DNA of 64,000 nt from Candidatus Chlamydia corallus. Lineage in GTDB: Bacteria > Chlamydiota > Chlamydiia > Chlamydiales > Chlamydiaceae. Every line of letters begins with the position of its first letter. The first letter of the stretch is position 1. Under the pieces are notes generated by a model that saw nothing but the letters and a program-made list of their open reading frames with translations, was not told the origin of the DNA and ran no database searches. The stretch covers positions 124,001 through 188,000 of the forward strand of contig NZ_NWQK01000001.1 in the NCBI RefSeq assembly GCF_002817655.1, in the 5' to 3' direction. Shown in pieces: positions 1 to 10,284 of this stretch. A program made the position numbers and the translations under genes.

Positions 1-3000
1 AAGGCGGTAGCGTAGGCCGGTTGATTCACATTACCCGAGATCTTCCAGGACGTTCGCAACGTTCAGTGCCTTTGACATATATTAAAGCCTTTGATGATAT
101 CCGCCAACTCTTTGCTTCTCAACCTCGTAGCATCCGTCAGGGACTTACAAAAGCCCATTTCAGCTTCAACCAGCCCCAAGGAGCTTGTATCACATGTCAA
201 GGGCTAGGAACTACGACAATCTCTGATGACGACACACCAATCCTGTGTTCCGAATGTCAAGGAAAGCGTTATCAACCACAAGTATTGGAAGTCCTCTATG
301 AAGGGAAGAGTATTGCTGATATTTTAGATATGACAGCGTACGAAGCAGAAAAATTTTTCACTTTACTTCCTAAAATTCATGAAAAGATCCATGCTCTATG
401 TTCCCTACGCTTGGATCACCTACCCTTAGGGAGGCCCCTCTCTACATTATCTGGTGGAGAAATCCAAAGGCTAAAACTCGCACATGAGCTTCTATTTTCC
501 TCTCCCAGGCAAACACTATATGTCCTAGATGAACCTACCACAGGCCTTCATACCCATGATATCCAAGCATTGATTGAGGTACTTCTATCGCTAACATATC
601 TAGGTCATACTGTGGTTGTTATCGAGCATAACATGCATGTTGTCAAAGTCTGTGATTATGTTTTGGAATTAGGTCCCGAGGGGGGAGATCTCGGAGGGTA
701 CCTACTTGCTTCCTGTCCTCCTATAAATCTTATCCAACTAAATACCCCAACAGCAAAAGCACTGATCCCCTATATACAAGACTCCCTAGCTGTACCTTTA
801 GTAAAGTCGGAACCTACGCCCCCGCCATCTCCTAAATCTTGTGATATCATCATTAAGGATGCCTATCAAAATAATCTCAAACACATAGATCTTTCTCTTC
901 CGAGAAACTCTCTCATAGCAATTGCAGGTCCTGGAGCATCAGGGAAGCACTCTTTAGTCTTTGATATACTCTATGCATCAGGAAATATCTCTTATGCCGA
1001 GCTCTTACCTCCTTACATTAGACAAGGTCTGCTTAAGGAGACCCCTTTACCCTCTGTAGGAGAAGTCAAAGGACTTTCTCCCGTAATCTCTGTAAGAAAA
1101 TGTAACTCTCGCAACCGCTCCCACCATACAATAGCTTCTGCTCTAGGATTAAGCAACGGTCTAGAAAAACTCTTCGCCATATTAGGCGAACCTTTTTCCC
1201 CTCTTACAAGAGAAAAACTCTCCAAAACCACCCCCCAAACGATTATCGATAGTCTACTCACAAGCTATAAAAACGACTATGTTACTATAACCTCTCCTAT
1301 TCCTCCCGATACTGATCTAGAACTCTTCCTTCAAGAAAAACGAAAAGAAGGATTTTTAAAGTTATATTCCGAAGGAAACATCTATGATTTAGACGAGAAA
1401 CTGCCTAGAAATCTCATAGCACCTGCTATAGTCATACAACATATAAAGGTGTCGCCAAAGAATATTTCTGCGTTATTATCCGCAGTATCGGTAGGTTTTT
1501 CTCTATCTTCAGAAATTCGCATCTATATCCTTCAGAAAGGAGAGCCTCTCAAACTGTCGTATTCTTTAGGCTGGAAAGACAGCGAGGGGAGAATCTATCC
1601 CGAGATTACCCATGAACTTCTTTCTTCTGATCATCCTGAAGGTCGTTGCCAAACTTGTAGTGGTCATGGCAAAATTCGGAATATCTCTCTAGAGAATCAT
1701 AAAGAAAGGATTGCTCACTACACTCCTCTAGAATTTTTTAGTTTATTCTTTCCTAAGCGCTCCACCGAATCTCTACAAAAGTTTCTGAAAAAGGAGAAAG
1801 TCCCCTCTGCTAAACCGCTAAGCACCTTAACTGTCCAAGCTTTTGAAATGTTTTGCCAAGGTTTCTCAGAATTTCCAGGAATGAATGCCCTACTTATGGA
1901 GCAACTGAATAACGAAGCCGACTCTCCCCTTCTAAAGCCTCTTCTTATTCTTACTTCCTGTCCTTTATGTAAGGGCTCAGGCCTAAATGATTATGCAAGC
2001 CATGTTCGCATAAAAAAGACTTCTCTTTTGGATATTTATCACCAAGACGCAACATTCCTAGAATCTTTCCTAAAAGATATAAGTACCGAAGATACAAAAA
2101 GTATCATCCAAGATCTGATGAATCGGCTAACTTTCATTAGTAAAGTAGGGCTCAACTACATTACCCTTGGACAAAGACAAGAGACTCTGAGTGATGGCGA
2201 GAACTACCGCCTATATCTCGCCAAAAAGATCTCCACACATCTAACCAATATTGTCTACTTATTTGAAGAACCTCTTTCTGGACTGCATCCTCAGGATCTC
2301 CCTACAATTGTTCGTCTACTTAAAGAACTCGTGGCAAATAATAACACAGTCATTGCTACGAATCGCGCCTATACCCTAGTCCCTTATGCCGACCACACAG
2401 TCTTCTTAGGTCCAGGATCTGGACCTAAAGGAGGATTTCTGATTGCTTCTGATATCGAGATTTCTCCTTCTTTAGACCCTCATTCTAACGTTCCCAAAAA
2501 GGCACTTCCTTTTACAAGTAAAGCAAACGATAAAATAGAATCTGATGATATTTTAGAGGTCAATCTATCCATACACAATATCCAGAATTTGAAAGTATCC
2601 TCTCCCCTACATGCTCTGGTTGCCATTGGAGGCGTTTCGGGATCTGGAAAAACCTCTCTACTTTTAGAAGGTTTCAAAAAACAAGCTGAGATCCTTCTTT
2701 CGAAAGGAACCTCAGCATTTTCCAACCTTCTAGTTATCGACTCTCATCCCATACCTTCGTCACAACGTTCTGATATCAGCACATATTTTGATATTGCTCC
2801 CTCCTTAAGGTCGTTTTATGCTTCGCTGACACAAGCTAAAGCCTTAAATATTTCCCCCACTATGTTCAGTACAAATACAAAACAAGGACAATGTTCAGAT
2901 TGCCAAGGACTTGGATATCAATGGATCGATCGAGCTTTTTATGCTTTAGAAAAGCGCCCTTGCCCGACCTGCTCAGGATTTCGCATTCAACCTCTTGCTC

Positions 3001-3494
3001 AGGAAGTCATTTACGAAGGCAAGCACTTTGGGAAGCTTCTGCAAACTCCTATTGAAACTGTAGCTGCCCTATTCCCTTTTATTAAAAAGATACAAAAACC
3101 TCTAAAAGCACTTCTTGAAATAGGCCTTGGATATCTTCCCATCGGCCAACAACTCTCCTCCTTATCTGTAAGTGAAAAAACAGCACTGAAAACGGCATAT
3201 TTTCTATACCAAACTCCAGAAACTCCCACCCTATTTCTAATTGACGAACTATTTACTTCTTTAGATCTGAAAAGAAAACAACATCTTACAGAAAGACTTC
3301 GATCCCTTATAGATAATGGCCACTCGGTAATCTATATAGATCACGATGTGGAGTTATTAAAATCCGCTGACTATCTTATAGAGATAGGCCCTGGATCAGG
3401 CAAACAAGGAGGTAAACTTCTTTTTTCAGGATCCCCTAAAAACATTCACACCAGTAAGGACTCGCTACTCAAAACATATATCTACAATGAGTAA
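1..3494 (+). CDS. uvrA: Excinuclease ABC subunit A, double-length chlamydial form (5' end outside window)
   Basis: DNA-damage recognition ATPase of UvrABC nucleotide excision repair. The frame is open from the window edge, so the start lies upstream; about 1,163 codons are visible. The segment carries the end of one UvrA unit and then most of a second. The first unit has a zinc finger (CITC...CSEC), an intact ABC signature (STLSGGEIQRLKLAHEL), Walker B (LYVLDEPTTGLH) and a switch His (VVVIEHN). The second has Walker A GPGASGKHSL, zinc-finger pairs (CQTC/CPLC and CSDC/CPTC), a degenerate signature (LSDGENYRLYLAK), a second Walker A (GVSGSGKTSL), and a final ATPase whose signature is largely lost (LSSLSVSEKTALKTA) with LFLIDELFTSLD as Walker B. 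Ordinary UvrA is about 940 aa; the chlamydial protein is about 1,800 aa, as expected from family knowledge. The gene converges on pknD. Confidence 0.95.
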   Translation, partial: GGSVGRLIHITRDLPGRSQRSVPLTYIKAFDDIRQLFASQPRSIRQGLTKAHFSFNQPQGACITCQGLGTTTISDDDTPILCSECQGKRYQPQVLEVLYEGKSIADILDMTAYEAEKFFTLLPKIHEKIHALCSLRLDHLPLGRPLSTLSGGEIQRLKLAHELLFSSPRQTLYVLDEPTTGLHTHDIQALIEVLLSLTYLGHTVVVIEHNMHVVKVCDYVLELGPEGGDLGGYLLASCPPINLIQLNTPTAKALIPYIQDSLAVPLVKSEPTPPPSPKSCDIIIKDAYQNNLKHIDLSLPRNSLIAIAGPGASGKHSLVFDILYASGNISYAELLPPYIRQGLLKETPLPSVGEVKGLSPVISVRKCNSRNRSHHTIASALGLSNGLEKLFAILGEPFSPLTREKLSKTTPQTIIDSLLTSYKNDYVTITSPIPPDTDLELFLQEKRKEGFLKLYSEGNIYDLDEKLPRNLIAPAIVIQHIKVSPKNISALLSAVSVGFSLSSEIRIYILQKGEPLKLSYSLGWKDSEGRIYPEITHELLSSDHPEGRCQTCSGHGKIRNISLENHKERIAHYTPLEFFSLFFPKRSTESLQKFLKKEKVPSAKPLSTLTVQAFEMFCQGFSEFPGMNALLMEQLNNEADSPLLKPLLILTSCPLCKGSGLNDYASHVRIKKTSLLDIYHQDATFLESFLKDISTEDTKSIIQDLMNRLTFISKVGLNYITLGQRQETLSDGENYRLYLAKKISTHLTNIVYLFEEPLSGLHPQDLPTIVRLLKELVANNNTVIATNRAYTLVPYADHTVFLGPGSGPKGGFLIASDIEISPSLDPHSNVPKKALPFTSKANDKIESDDILEVNLSIHNIQNLKVSSPLHALVAIGGVSGSGKTSLLLEGFKKQAEILLSKGTSAFSNLLVIDSHPIPSSQRSDISTYFDIAPSLRSFYASLTQAKALNISPTMFSTNTKQGQCSDCQGLGYQWIDRAFYALEKRPCPTCSGFRIQPLAQEVIYEGKHFGKLLQTPIETVAALFPFIKKIQKPLKALLEIGLGYLPIGQQLSSLSVSEKTALKTAYFLYQTPETPTLFLIDELFTSLDLKRKQHLTERLRSLIDNGHSVIYIDHDVELLKSADYLIEIGPGSGKQGGKLLFSGSPKNIHTSKDSLLKTYIYNE

Positions 3495-3556
3495 CTCTAT
3501 CCTGAATAACTTAGAATCTGAAAGCGTGTCAGACTATCCTAGCCACTACAAATCAC

Positions 3557-6355
3557 TCAAAGCTGAGATTCTTCAGTTAAGAGATGATATATCTTCTGGC
3601 ACAAATCGCGCTCTTCGTGATTTCCAAGACAATGGAGATAAAGAAACTTTTGTCGCAATAACAAACGCCGCTCTTGATAACTAAGAGAATCTTTGAGGAG
3701 ACCTAAACGCTTGCAATCTCTAGCCAATAAAGAGGTAGGAAAAATGCGATCTTCATGACAACCATCGAAATGCTGCATTGCGACCTCATAACCCTGTATA
3801 AGAGCAAGATAACATCCATAAAGAACGAATACTTCTTCTTGATCATCTTTCAGCTGCCTCTCTTTATAATTTTCAAAAAGTTTTTTTAGCTCGCTCTCAT
3901 TGCGACTCCAAAGATGAGCTCGAATTTCGTGATTTAGAAAGTAGTCATTATAAAATTTTTTAGAAATTTTCAATCGGATGATATCCAAAGCACGGAAAAT
4001 AGCATTGCCTTGAGATTCCATAAGAGAATGATTAGCAAAAAGATCGAATATATAAGCCAGGAGTATTGGAGAGAGCTGATCACTAGAGACAAATATTTTG
4101 GTCGGGTCTTCCTTTTTAAAGATACTCTGAAGAGCAAAAAGAAATTTTCCTAGCTCCTCAAAAGAGACTCCGACGATCTCTTCTGAAATTTTCTTATTCT
4201 GGCTAGACTCTTTAAATATATCGATACAAGAAGAGAGAAATTCCCATTGATGAAGATCACAAGCAACATAGAAAATCTCGACCAAAGCTCGAATATCATT
4301 TTGATCCCAAGCTCTATGAAATAAGCTATTAAGATGGAGTGTGAATCCAGACCAATAACTTAAAAATAATTCCATCTTAGAAGAACGAAACTCTAAGACC
4401 GTCGGATCAAGGCGACAAAATAACGTAGCACGAGATTTATCCTGTAACCAAAAAAGTAGTTTTTCTTCCTGCCCTGGCGTGATTGCATATGGAGCTACTT
4501 GCAATACTAAAATCATAAACACTAAAGCAATGCGATCACGTTTATAAAAGCTTTCATGCAGTCGGTACACGACGTGGTCTTTAAGTCTAAAGATTTCAGG
4601 ATGCTGTGAATAGCGCTTCAATGCTAATAGCAAGCTTTTGATTTCTTCATTGTATTCGCGAAGTCTCTGATATACGAGAGCCTTTCCAAGATATTCTAAG
4701 GGAGCAGCAACACCATCATGTAATTTTGAGAACTCTTCAATAGCTAAAGAAAATTCCTGTTCATTATTATTTGTAGAAGCCTTCTCTAAAACTGTAATTC
4801 CTCCTCGAAACCTTGCTTCGTAACCTTCTTTACGTCCTGGGAAAGATTCTGCGATTCTTCGATAAAGAACCAAAGCTCGATCATATAACTTTTCTGCAAG
4901 AAAAGCATCGGGAACAGCAAGACAGCTGACCCTCAAAGAACCACTACTTTCAAAAATGCCTATATCTCCCAGAATATCTTCCATATCCCGAACTATGATC
5001 GCTAATCGCCCACTACGACTTGGCAAATAATCCATATGGATAAGCCAAGTCGTAGTGTCGATAAACAAGGACAAGCCGTGATTATGCTTTTCTAAAGTTA
5101 TCAAAAAAGTGTCCTTATCACATTCTAAACCTTGAGAACACTTCTGAATTTCTAGGCTATTTTTCACCAGAGATACAGATAAGATTCCATCTTTAATATG
5201 CAACCAAAAGCCATAGCCCTGATAAAAATCTCCTCCTAAAGCATTTTCTGAAGTGGGAAGTAGAATTCCAAAACCCTCATCCAGGCCTTTTTTAGAAAGA
5301 GTATATTCTAAACGCATCTCAGAGAAACTCTCAATACTAGAGATTGCTAGACTGTACCATGATGCTGGAGAGACTTCCAACATTGGAAAATACTTAGAAA
5401 GTAAAATAGGCTCGTTTAGCTTCCAACTACAGGATTTTTTAGGGGATAACGCCGTTGTTAAAGTCCATCTGGGGCTCCCTCTCAGATGACTCTCTATATC
5501 TTCCTTAAGCTCTGTTATTGAAGAATAGCGTTCTTTAGGATCTACAGCTAATGTTCTCATCACTACAGCGGAGAGAAACGGAGGAATTTCTCGATAGGGG
5601 GCGACCTCTTGAGGGTTGGGAATCCCCTGACCATCAATAACAATTTTCTTTCCTTTCTTCCTTCTATAAGGGAAGGAAAGAGTGAGCATCTGATAAAGCA
5701 CCACTCCCAATGCATAGATATCTGTACTTTCAGAAGCAGGATGACCAAGGAGCCTTTCAGGAGCCATATAGTCTGGAGTCCCCACTATTCTCCCTGGAAT
5801 TGTCATTTTTGAAAAAAGGACCTTCTCTTTTCCGATATCTATGTCAAGAAGGTCATCTTCTTCTCCACGAGCAACTGCTGCTCCCCAATCTAAGATTACA
5901 ACCTCACTAAAAAGACCTAATAGGATATTGTCGGGTTTAAGATCGCGATGAAGAATGCCCCTAGAATGGACATATTCTATAGTACAGCAAATCTTATGAA
6001 ATATAGAGAGAAATACTCCTACAGAAGTTTTTTCTGCTAATTCCTTAGAGAGGGGTTCTTTTTGCCAGACACTCTTCAATAAAGTTTTTAGTGTGTATCC
6101 CTCTATGTAGGGCATAGTATAGTATACAGGATCTTTCTCACTATAGATAGTGTAGACAGGAACAACACCAGGATGAATAAGGTCAGCAGCAATTCTAGCC
6201 TCTCGCAAAAATCTCCTTTTCAATAGAGGATTTTCTGCAAGATCTTCGCGAATTTTTTTAAGAGCTACTTTGCGGGAACATACAGGGTCATAGGCAAGGT
6301 ATACCTCACCCATTCCTCCCTTTCCAATAATTCTAACAATATCATAGCGCTCCAA
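3557..6355 (-). CDS. pknD: Hanks-type serine/threonine protein kinase PknD
   Basis: Eukaryote-like Ser/Thr kinase of 932 aa. The N-terminal ~290 residues hold the kinase domain: Gly loop GKGGMGEVYLAYD (11-23), VALK lysine at K33, catalytic HRDLKPDN (136-143), DWG in place of DFG (156-158), and GTPDYMAPE (192-200). All catalytic residues are present, so it should be active. The remaining ~640 residues show no domain I recognise, though they are helix-rich. From published work I recall C. pneumoniae PknD phosphorylating a YscD-like type III secretion protein. It lies 20 bp downstream of valS on the same strand and is probably cotranscribed with it. The length matches the chlamydial family (about 932-934 aa). 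Confidence 0.95.
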   Translation of the reverse strand: MERYDIVRIIGKGGMGEVYLAYDPVCSRKVALKKIREDLAENPLLKRRFLREARIAADLIHPGVVPVYTIYSEKDPVYYTMPYIEGYTLKTLLKSVWQKEPLSKELAEKTSVGVFLSIFHKICCTIEYVHSRGILHRDLKPDNILLGLFSEVVILDWGAAVARGEEDDLLDIDIGKEKVLFSKMTIPGRIVGTPDYMAPERLLGHPASESTDIYALGVVLYQMLTLSFPYRRKKGKKIVIDGQGIPNPQEVAPYREIPPFLSAVVMRTLAVDPKERYSSITELKEDIESHLRGSPRWTLTTALSPKKSCSWKLNEPILLSKYFPMLEVSPASWYSLAISSIESFSEMRLEYTLSKKGLDEGFGILLPTSENALGGDFYQGYGFWLHIKDGILSVSLVKNSLEIQKCSQGLECDKDTFLITLEKHNHGLSLFIDTTTWLIHMDYLPSRSGRLAIIVRDMEDILGDIGIFESSGSLRVSCLAVPDAFLAEKLYDRALVLYRRIAESFPGRKEGYEARFRGGITVLEKASTNNNEQEFSLAIEEFSKLHDGVAAPLEYLGKALVYQRLREYNEEIKSLLLALKRYSQHPEIFRLKDHVVYRLHESFYKRDRIALVFMILVLQVAPYAITPGQEEKLLFWLQDKSRATLFCRLDPTVLEFRSSKMELFLSYWSGFTLHLNSLFHRAWDQNDIRALVEIFYVACDLHQWEFLSSCIDIFKESSQNKKISEEIVGVSFEELGKFLFALQSIFKKEDPTKIFVSSDQLSPILLAYIFDLFANHSLMESQGNAIFRALDIIRLKISKKFYNDYFLNHEIRAHLWSRNESELKKLFENYKERQLKDDQEEVFVLYGCYLALIQGYEVAMQHFDGCHEDRIFPTSLLARDCKRLGLLKDSLSYQERRLLLRQKFLYLHCLGNHEERDLCQKIYHLLTEESQL

Positions 6356-6375
6356 AGATGGTCAGTCCTTTCTTT

Positions 6376-9201
6376 CTAAGAAAACGACGCAAGCTTATCA
6401 AGAATGCTTTGTAATTCTATACGATTATTTTTTAAAGCTTCTTCTTTCATACGCACAAGATTAGGATTTGCCTTTTGGCAAAAACTCTTATCACCGAGCA
6501 AACGCTCCAAGTTGTCCACAGCTCTTTCTAACCTAACTCTTTCTTTTTCTAAACGCCCTGCTTCCTTGAGAAGATGCTCTTCTGGAACAAAAATTCCAAG
6601 GCGAATACTATCCACAGCACCAAAACTATAGAGGCTTTTTTCAGGCTCTTTATCTAAAAGTTGTATAGATTCTAGCCCCCCTAATGCCTGAAGTATGGGA
6701 ATATATCTCTGTATATCCGTATGTTCACCACAAATAACAAAAGCCTTCAGGTGTAAACGCGGATCCAGTTGCATCTCCCCACGGATATTCCTAATAGTAT
6801 AGACCAGCCTTTGAGCTAAAGTAAACGATTCTCTAAGATCTTCTGGCATCTTCACATCAAAAGTTGTTGGATATGGAGCCTCCATACAAGCGCGAGAGCG
6901 CAGCATATTTAAAGCGTGACGTGTAAATGCATCACCTGCTCCTTTAGGAAGTTCTCCTAATGTATCCTTCATCCTTAAAAATAAAGATTCTGTAATGAAA
7001 GGAACTACAGGGTGAAGAACTCCTAACACATTAACAAGAAGAACAGCGAGTAACGTACGTTTGGTCGATTTAGAAGTTTCGTCTCCCTGCTTACCAAAGA
7101 GTATGGGTTTAATAATCTCAATATAGGTAGAACAAAGATCGTTATAGAAAAACTTATAAGCTAAAGTTGCTACTTGATCAAAAGCATAGGTTGCATAGGC
7201 CTCCTCAAGCTGATGAATAAGCTGATTAAAACTATCCAAGATATAAAAATCTTCAAGGCCTAAAGAGTTCTCATCAATACCTTTAAGAAGGTCCTTTCCC
7301 TCGAGATCTGAGATATGACCAAAGATAAACCTTGCGCCGTTCCAGATCTTGTTCGCGAAGTGCTTGTACTCTTCAAATAATCTGTAATCAAGATCGATCT
7401 GCTCTCCACGATTTGCACAAGAACACAAAGTCATGCGTACAGCATCTGTACCATAAGTAGCAATCATCTCTAAAGGATCTACAACGTTACCTTTAGATTT
7501 AGAAAGCTTTTCCCACTTCGCAACGACATCATTAGGAGGCGCTTCTCCCATATCATAGGCTAGCTTTTCCTTACCAGAAATATAGGACCACTCGCCAAAT
7601 TCGTTATAGCGCTTATAAGACTTCCCGAATATCAATCCGTGAAGGAAAACCTCAGAAAAAGGTTTGTCTCCTGTCATCGAAGAACATAACAATACCATCC
7701 GAGTTACCCAAAAAAATAAAATATCGTGTCCCGTAACTAAGACAGCTGTGGGATAAAATTTCTTCAAATCTGGAGAATCTTCGTCAGGCCATCCCAAGCA
7801 GGTCAAGGGCCATAAGCCTGAAGAGAACCAGGTGTCCAGAACATCGGAATCCTGATACCAAGAATCAGGATCTTGAGCTACTTCTTGGGGAATCCCTTCT
7901 CCATCATAGCAGAGGATACGTGCGTCATCATCTTTATGATACCAAACAGGAATACGATGCCCCCACCAAAGCTGCCTACTAATGCACCAATCTCGAAGGT
8001 GATTGACCCAAGAAAGATAGTTTTTAACAAAATCGTCAGGAAAAATCTTAATATTTTTACTTTCTACAAACTCTCGCAAAACTCCACGGAACTCTGATAC
8101 GGAGATAAACCACTGTTTAGAAAGATAAGGCTCAATTACAGCTCCAGATCGGTACGAAACACCGATACGAAGTTTATAGGGTTCTTTTCTTAGAAATAAC
8201 CCTTCTTCCTCTAAGGCAACGAGAATCTCCTCGCGTGCTTTCTCCTTGGTCATCCCAACAAAAGGTCCGCCATTCTCATTAATTCCCCCTGAAGGAGTCA
8301 GAATATTGATCATGGGTAAATGATGGTTGATCCCCATAAGGTAATCGTCCTTATCGTGAGCAGGAGTGACTTTTACAGCTCCTGTTCCAAAGGTAGGATC
8401 TACAGAAGCATCTCCAATGATAGGAATCTGACGATTTACAAAAGGGACTTCAACACTCGCACCAATCCACGATGCATAGCGTTCATCGCTAGGTGACACT
8501 GCAATTGCAGTGTCGCCTAATAAAGTTTCGGGCCTTGTAGTTGCTACAACAATAGACTCTTTAGAACCCACAATACGATAGCTAATGTAATAGAGCCATC
8601 CGTCTTTCTCTTCGTATTCCACCTCATCATCAGAGAGGGCTGTTTGGAGGACAGGGTCCCAATTGACAAGGTAGTACCCACGATAAATAGAACCATTTTC
8701 AAATAGAGTTTTAAAAGCTTTTTTTACCGCACGATTAGCAAGCGGTTCCATAGTAAAGTGCTTCCTATCCCAATCGCAGGAACAACCCAGCTGTCGCAAT
8801 TGCGAGAGAATGACTCCTTCGCTTTTTTCTTTCCATGCCCAAACATGCTCTAAAAATTCTTCTCGGCTGTATTCAATACGACGCTTACCTTGAGTAGCTT
8901 GGAGATGCCTTTCTACTACAGTCTGGGTAGCAATTCCTGCATGATCAGTTCCTGGAATCCAGCAAACCTCAAATCCTGACATACGCTTGTAACGCACAAG
9001 AACATCTTGGAGAGTGTTGACCAAAGCATGACCCATGTGCAAAACCCCAGTGACATTAGGGGGCGGCATGATTACAGAATACGGAGGCTTATCACTCGAA
9101 GTCCGCGCCTTAAACATCCCATTCTTTTCCCAAAAAACATACAACTTGGGTTCTATATCTTTAAAATCATATGCTTTTGGAAAATCTTCTGCTTCCATCA
9201 T
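6376..9201 (-). CDS. valS: Valyl-tRNA synthetase
   Basis: Cytosolic class I aminoacyl-tRNA synthetase that charges tRNA-Val and edits threonine. Visible marks are the HIGH-type motif HMGH (residues 55-58, within [15 protein letters not shown]), the editing-domain [16 protein letters not shown], the WYRDW-like zone [20 protein letters not shown], and the KMSKS variant [14 protein letters not shown]-terminal coiled coil ([22 protein letters not shown]) is the tRNA-binding arm typical of ValS. At 940-941 aa it is full length. Two adjacent Met codons begin the frame, so the start may be one codon later. It sits between the V-ATPase operon and pknD; a terminator-like hairpin lies just upstream at 9255-9295. 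Confidence 0.97.
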   Translation of the reverse strand: MMEAEDFPKAYDFKDIEPKLYVFWEKNGMFKARTSSDKPPYSVIMPPPNVTGVLHMGHALVNTLQDVLVRYKRMSGFEVCWIPGTDHAGIATQTVVERHLQATQGKRRIEYSREEFLEHVWAWKEKSEGVILSQLRQLGCSCDWDRKHFTMEPLANRAVKKAFKTLFENGSIYRGYYLVNWDPVLQTALSDDEVEYEEKDGWLYYISYRIVGSKESIVVATTRPETLLGDTAIAVSPSDERYASWIGASVEVPFVNRQIPIIGDASVDPTFGTGAVKVTPAHDKDDYLMGINHHLPMINILTPSGGINENGGPFVGMTKEKAREEILVALEEEGLFLRKEPYKLRIGVSYRSGAVIEPYLSKQWFISVSEFRGVLREFVESKNIKIFPDDFVKNYLSWVNHLRDWCISRQLWWGHRIPVWYHKDDDARILCYDGEGIPQEVAQDPDSWYQDSDVLDTWFSSGLWPLTCLGWPDEDSPDLKKFYPTAVLVTGHDILFFWVTRMVLLCSSMTGDKPFSEVFLHGLIFGKSYKRYNEFGEWSYISGKEKLAYDMGEAPPNDVVAKWEKLSKSKGNVVDPLEMIATYGTDAVRMTLCSCANRGEQIDLDYRLFEEYKHFANKIWNGARFIFGHISDLEGKDLLKGIDENSLGLEDFYILDSFNQLIHQLEEAYATYAFDQVATLAYKFFYNDLCSTYIEIIKPILFGKQGDETSKSTKRTLLAVLLVNVLGVLHPVVPFITESLFLRMKDTLGELPKGAGDAFTRHALNMLRSRACMEAPYPTTFDVKMPEDLRESFTLAQRLVYTIRNIRGEMQLDPRLHLKAFVICGEHTDIQRYIPILQALGGLESIQLLDKEPEKSLYSFGAVDSIRLGIFVPEEHLLKEAGRLEKERVRLERAVDNLERLLGDKSFCQKANPNLVRMKEEALKNNRIELQSILDKLASFS

Positions 9202-9250
9202 TCTTAATCCAAATTTGTGATCTCTACTCAGAAATACTTTATAGGCTTAG

Positions 9251-9296
9251 CTTACAAAAAATACCTCTGCTTTACCTTCCGTGAAATAAGGTATTG
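9251..9296 (-). terminator. Putative intrinsic terminator of the V-ATPase operon
   Basis: AATACCT (9260-9266) and AGGTATT (9289-9295) form a perfect 7-bp inverted repeat with a 22-nt loop. A smaller stem can also form inside it. Read on the minus strand, the stem is followed by a T-run (9255-9260). It lies 25-60 nt past the stop of the last atp-operon gene and before valS. The long loop lowers certainty. Confidence 0.5.
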
Positions 9297-9319
9297 TTTA
9301 TGATTTGATACTTTTCTAT

Positions 9320-9781
9320 TTAAGGAGCGTCCAGGGAAATGACCTCCATCCAAAGATGATGACGCCTGCTAATAATCTCCTGATTTCCGCTGCATAACGC
9401 CACACGATAGGAGATAATTCCCTGAACTTCTTTGTATTCTAGTCCTTTAAGGCAATAAACTCGATAACCTGCACTTTGATTTACTTCATAGGTTAGTTTT
9501 TCTACCTTACCACTACCATAATAGACCCAGAGATACAGAGTGACAGGAAGACATTTTCTCATGCGCGAGGGAAGACTCCAAGTAACTATGACTTGCTGTC
9601 CATGCACCTCATCAAGACAACTCTGTTCAATATTGAGTTGCGCTGCTGCGGTATACTCTGAACCTATGTACTCTGTAAAAGAAGATAATGAGGGCTCGGA
9701 ACAACCTAATAAGCAAATTAAACTTATTACTGTTAATAGAAATGCAAGCCCAAATACAATCTTAGAGCAGTAGTAGCGCAA
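9320..9781 (-). CDS. Putative lipoprotein at the end of the V-ATPase operon (CT303-position)
   Basis: Hypothetical lipoprotein of about 153 aa. The chosen TTG start at 9781 gives a textbook lipoprotein signal: a short basic N-terminus, a hydrophobic core (IVFGLAFLLTVISLICLLGC) and lipobox LLGC. After the Cys comes an exported domain with alternating hydrophobic stretches (QVIVTWSLPSRMRKCLPVTLYLWVYY) suggestive of a beta-sandwich; I recognise no family. The frame stays open upstream to 9877 inside atpK, so a longer start is possible, but that would bury the signal peptide. It overlaps the 3' end of atpK by about 20 bp, implying translational coupling. Its link to ATPase assembly is inference from position only. 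Confidence 0.7.
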   Translation of the reverse strand: MRYYCSKIVFGLAFLLTVISLICLLGCSEPSLSSFTEYIGSEYTAAAQLNIEQSCLDEVHGQQVIVTWSLPSRMRKCLPVTLYLWVYYGSGKVEKLTYEVNQSAGYRVYCLKGLEYKEVQGIISYRVALCSGNQEIISRRHHLWMEVISLDAP

Positions 9782-10187
9782 AAACAACAGCAAACAATGA
9801 AAATGATTCGACAATTCCAATCGCTGCATAACACTTTCCATATATTGACGAAGATCGAGCATAAGCTTGGATTCCACTTACACAACACTTTCCTTGCATA
9901 ACAGAAGATATTAAAAGGGCAGCCCCAACAGATAAGCCTATGGCAATCCCTCCTATTGACGATAGTGTTCCATTTTTTATTGCTGCCTGCATAAGCAACA
10001 TCAAAATAAACCCGTAGATAGACTGAGATGAGGGCATCGCCGACATTCCTATCAATTTACCGTGTCCTTCATCTATCCGAGACATTACTGCATGTGAAGC
10101 TACACCAGCAATTCCACATCCTATAGCGCTTCCGATCATAGCTAGACCTAAGACCAAAGCAGGCCCAACAACAGACAAATCAATCAT
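9762..10187 (-). CDS. atpK: V-type ATPase subunit K (membrane rotor ring)
   Basis: Proteolipid forming the ion-carrying rotor ring. At 141 aa it has four predicted transmembrane helices, i.e. two fused c-type hairpins. Only the second hairpin has the ion-binding carboxylate (E127 in GIVESFSLF). The first has Gln at the matching place (Q55 in MPSSQSIYGF), as in V-type proteolipids such as Enterococcus hirae NtpK. Residues S54, Q55, Q98 (MQGK) and E127 match in position the Thr64, Gln65, Gln110 and Glu139 Na+ ligands of NtpK, as I recall that structure. It follows atpI in the operon and overlaps the downstream lipoprotein gene. Confidence 0.93.
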   Translation of the reverse strand: MIDLSVVGPALVLGLAMIGSAIGCGIAGVASHAVMSRIDEGHGKLIGMSAMPSSQSIYGFILMLLMQAAIKNGTLSSIGGIAIGLSVGAALLISSVMQGKCCVSGIQAYARSSSIYGKCYAAIGIVESFSLFAVVFALLLL

Positions 10188-10284
10188 ACTTACCTCATGT
10201 CCTCCCTTCTGAAATACCTTTAAGATAATTACGAACTTGACAAGATTTCTTTCATGTTCCTTGCTTAAAGACAGGGGAAGTTTA

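Noticed and set aside
3487-3684. 65-codon frame starting inside the uvrA stop region (ATGAGTAA overlap)
   Set aside because: About two thirds of it is antisense to the 3' end of pknD, whose length and frame match the chlamydial family. It has no domain, so chance overlap is the simpler reading, although its start overlap with uvrA is of the coupled kind.
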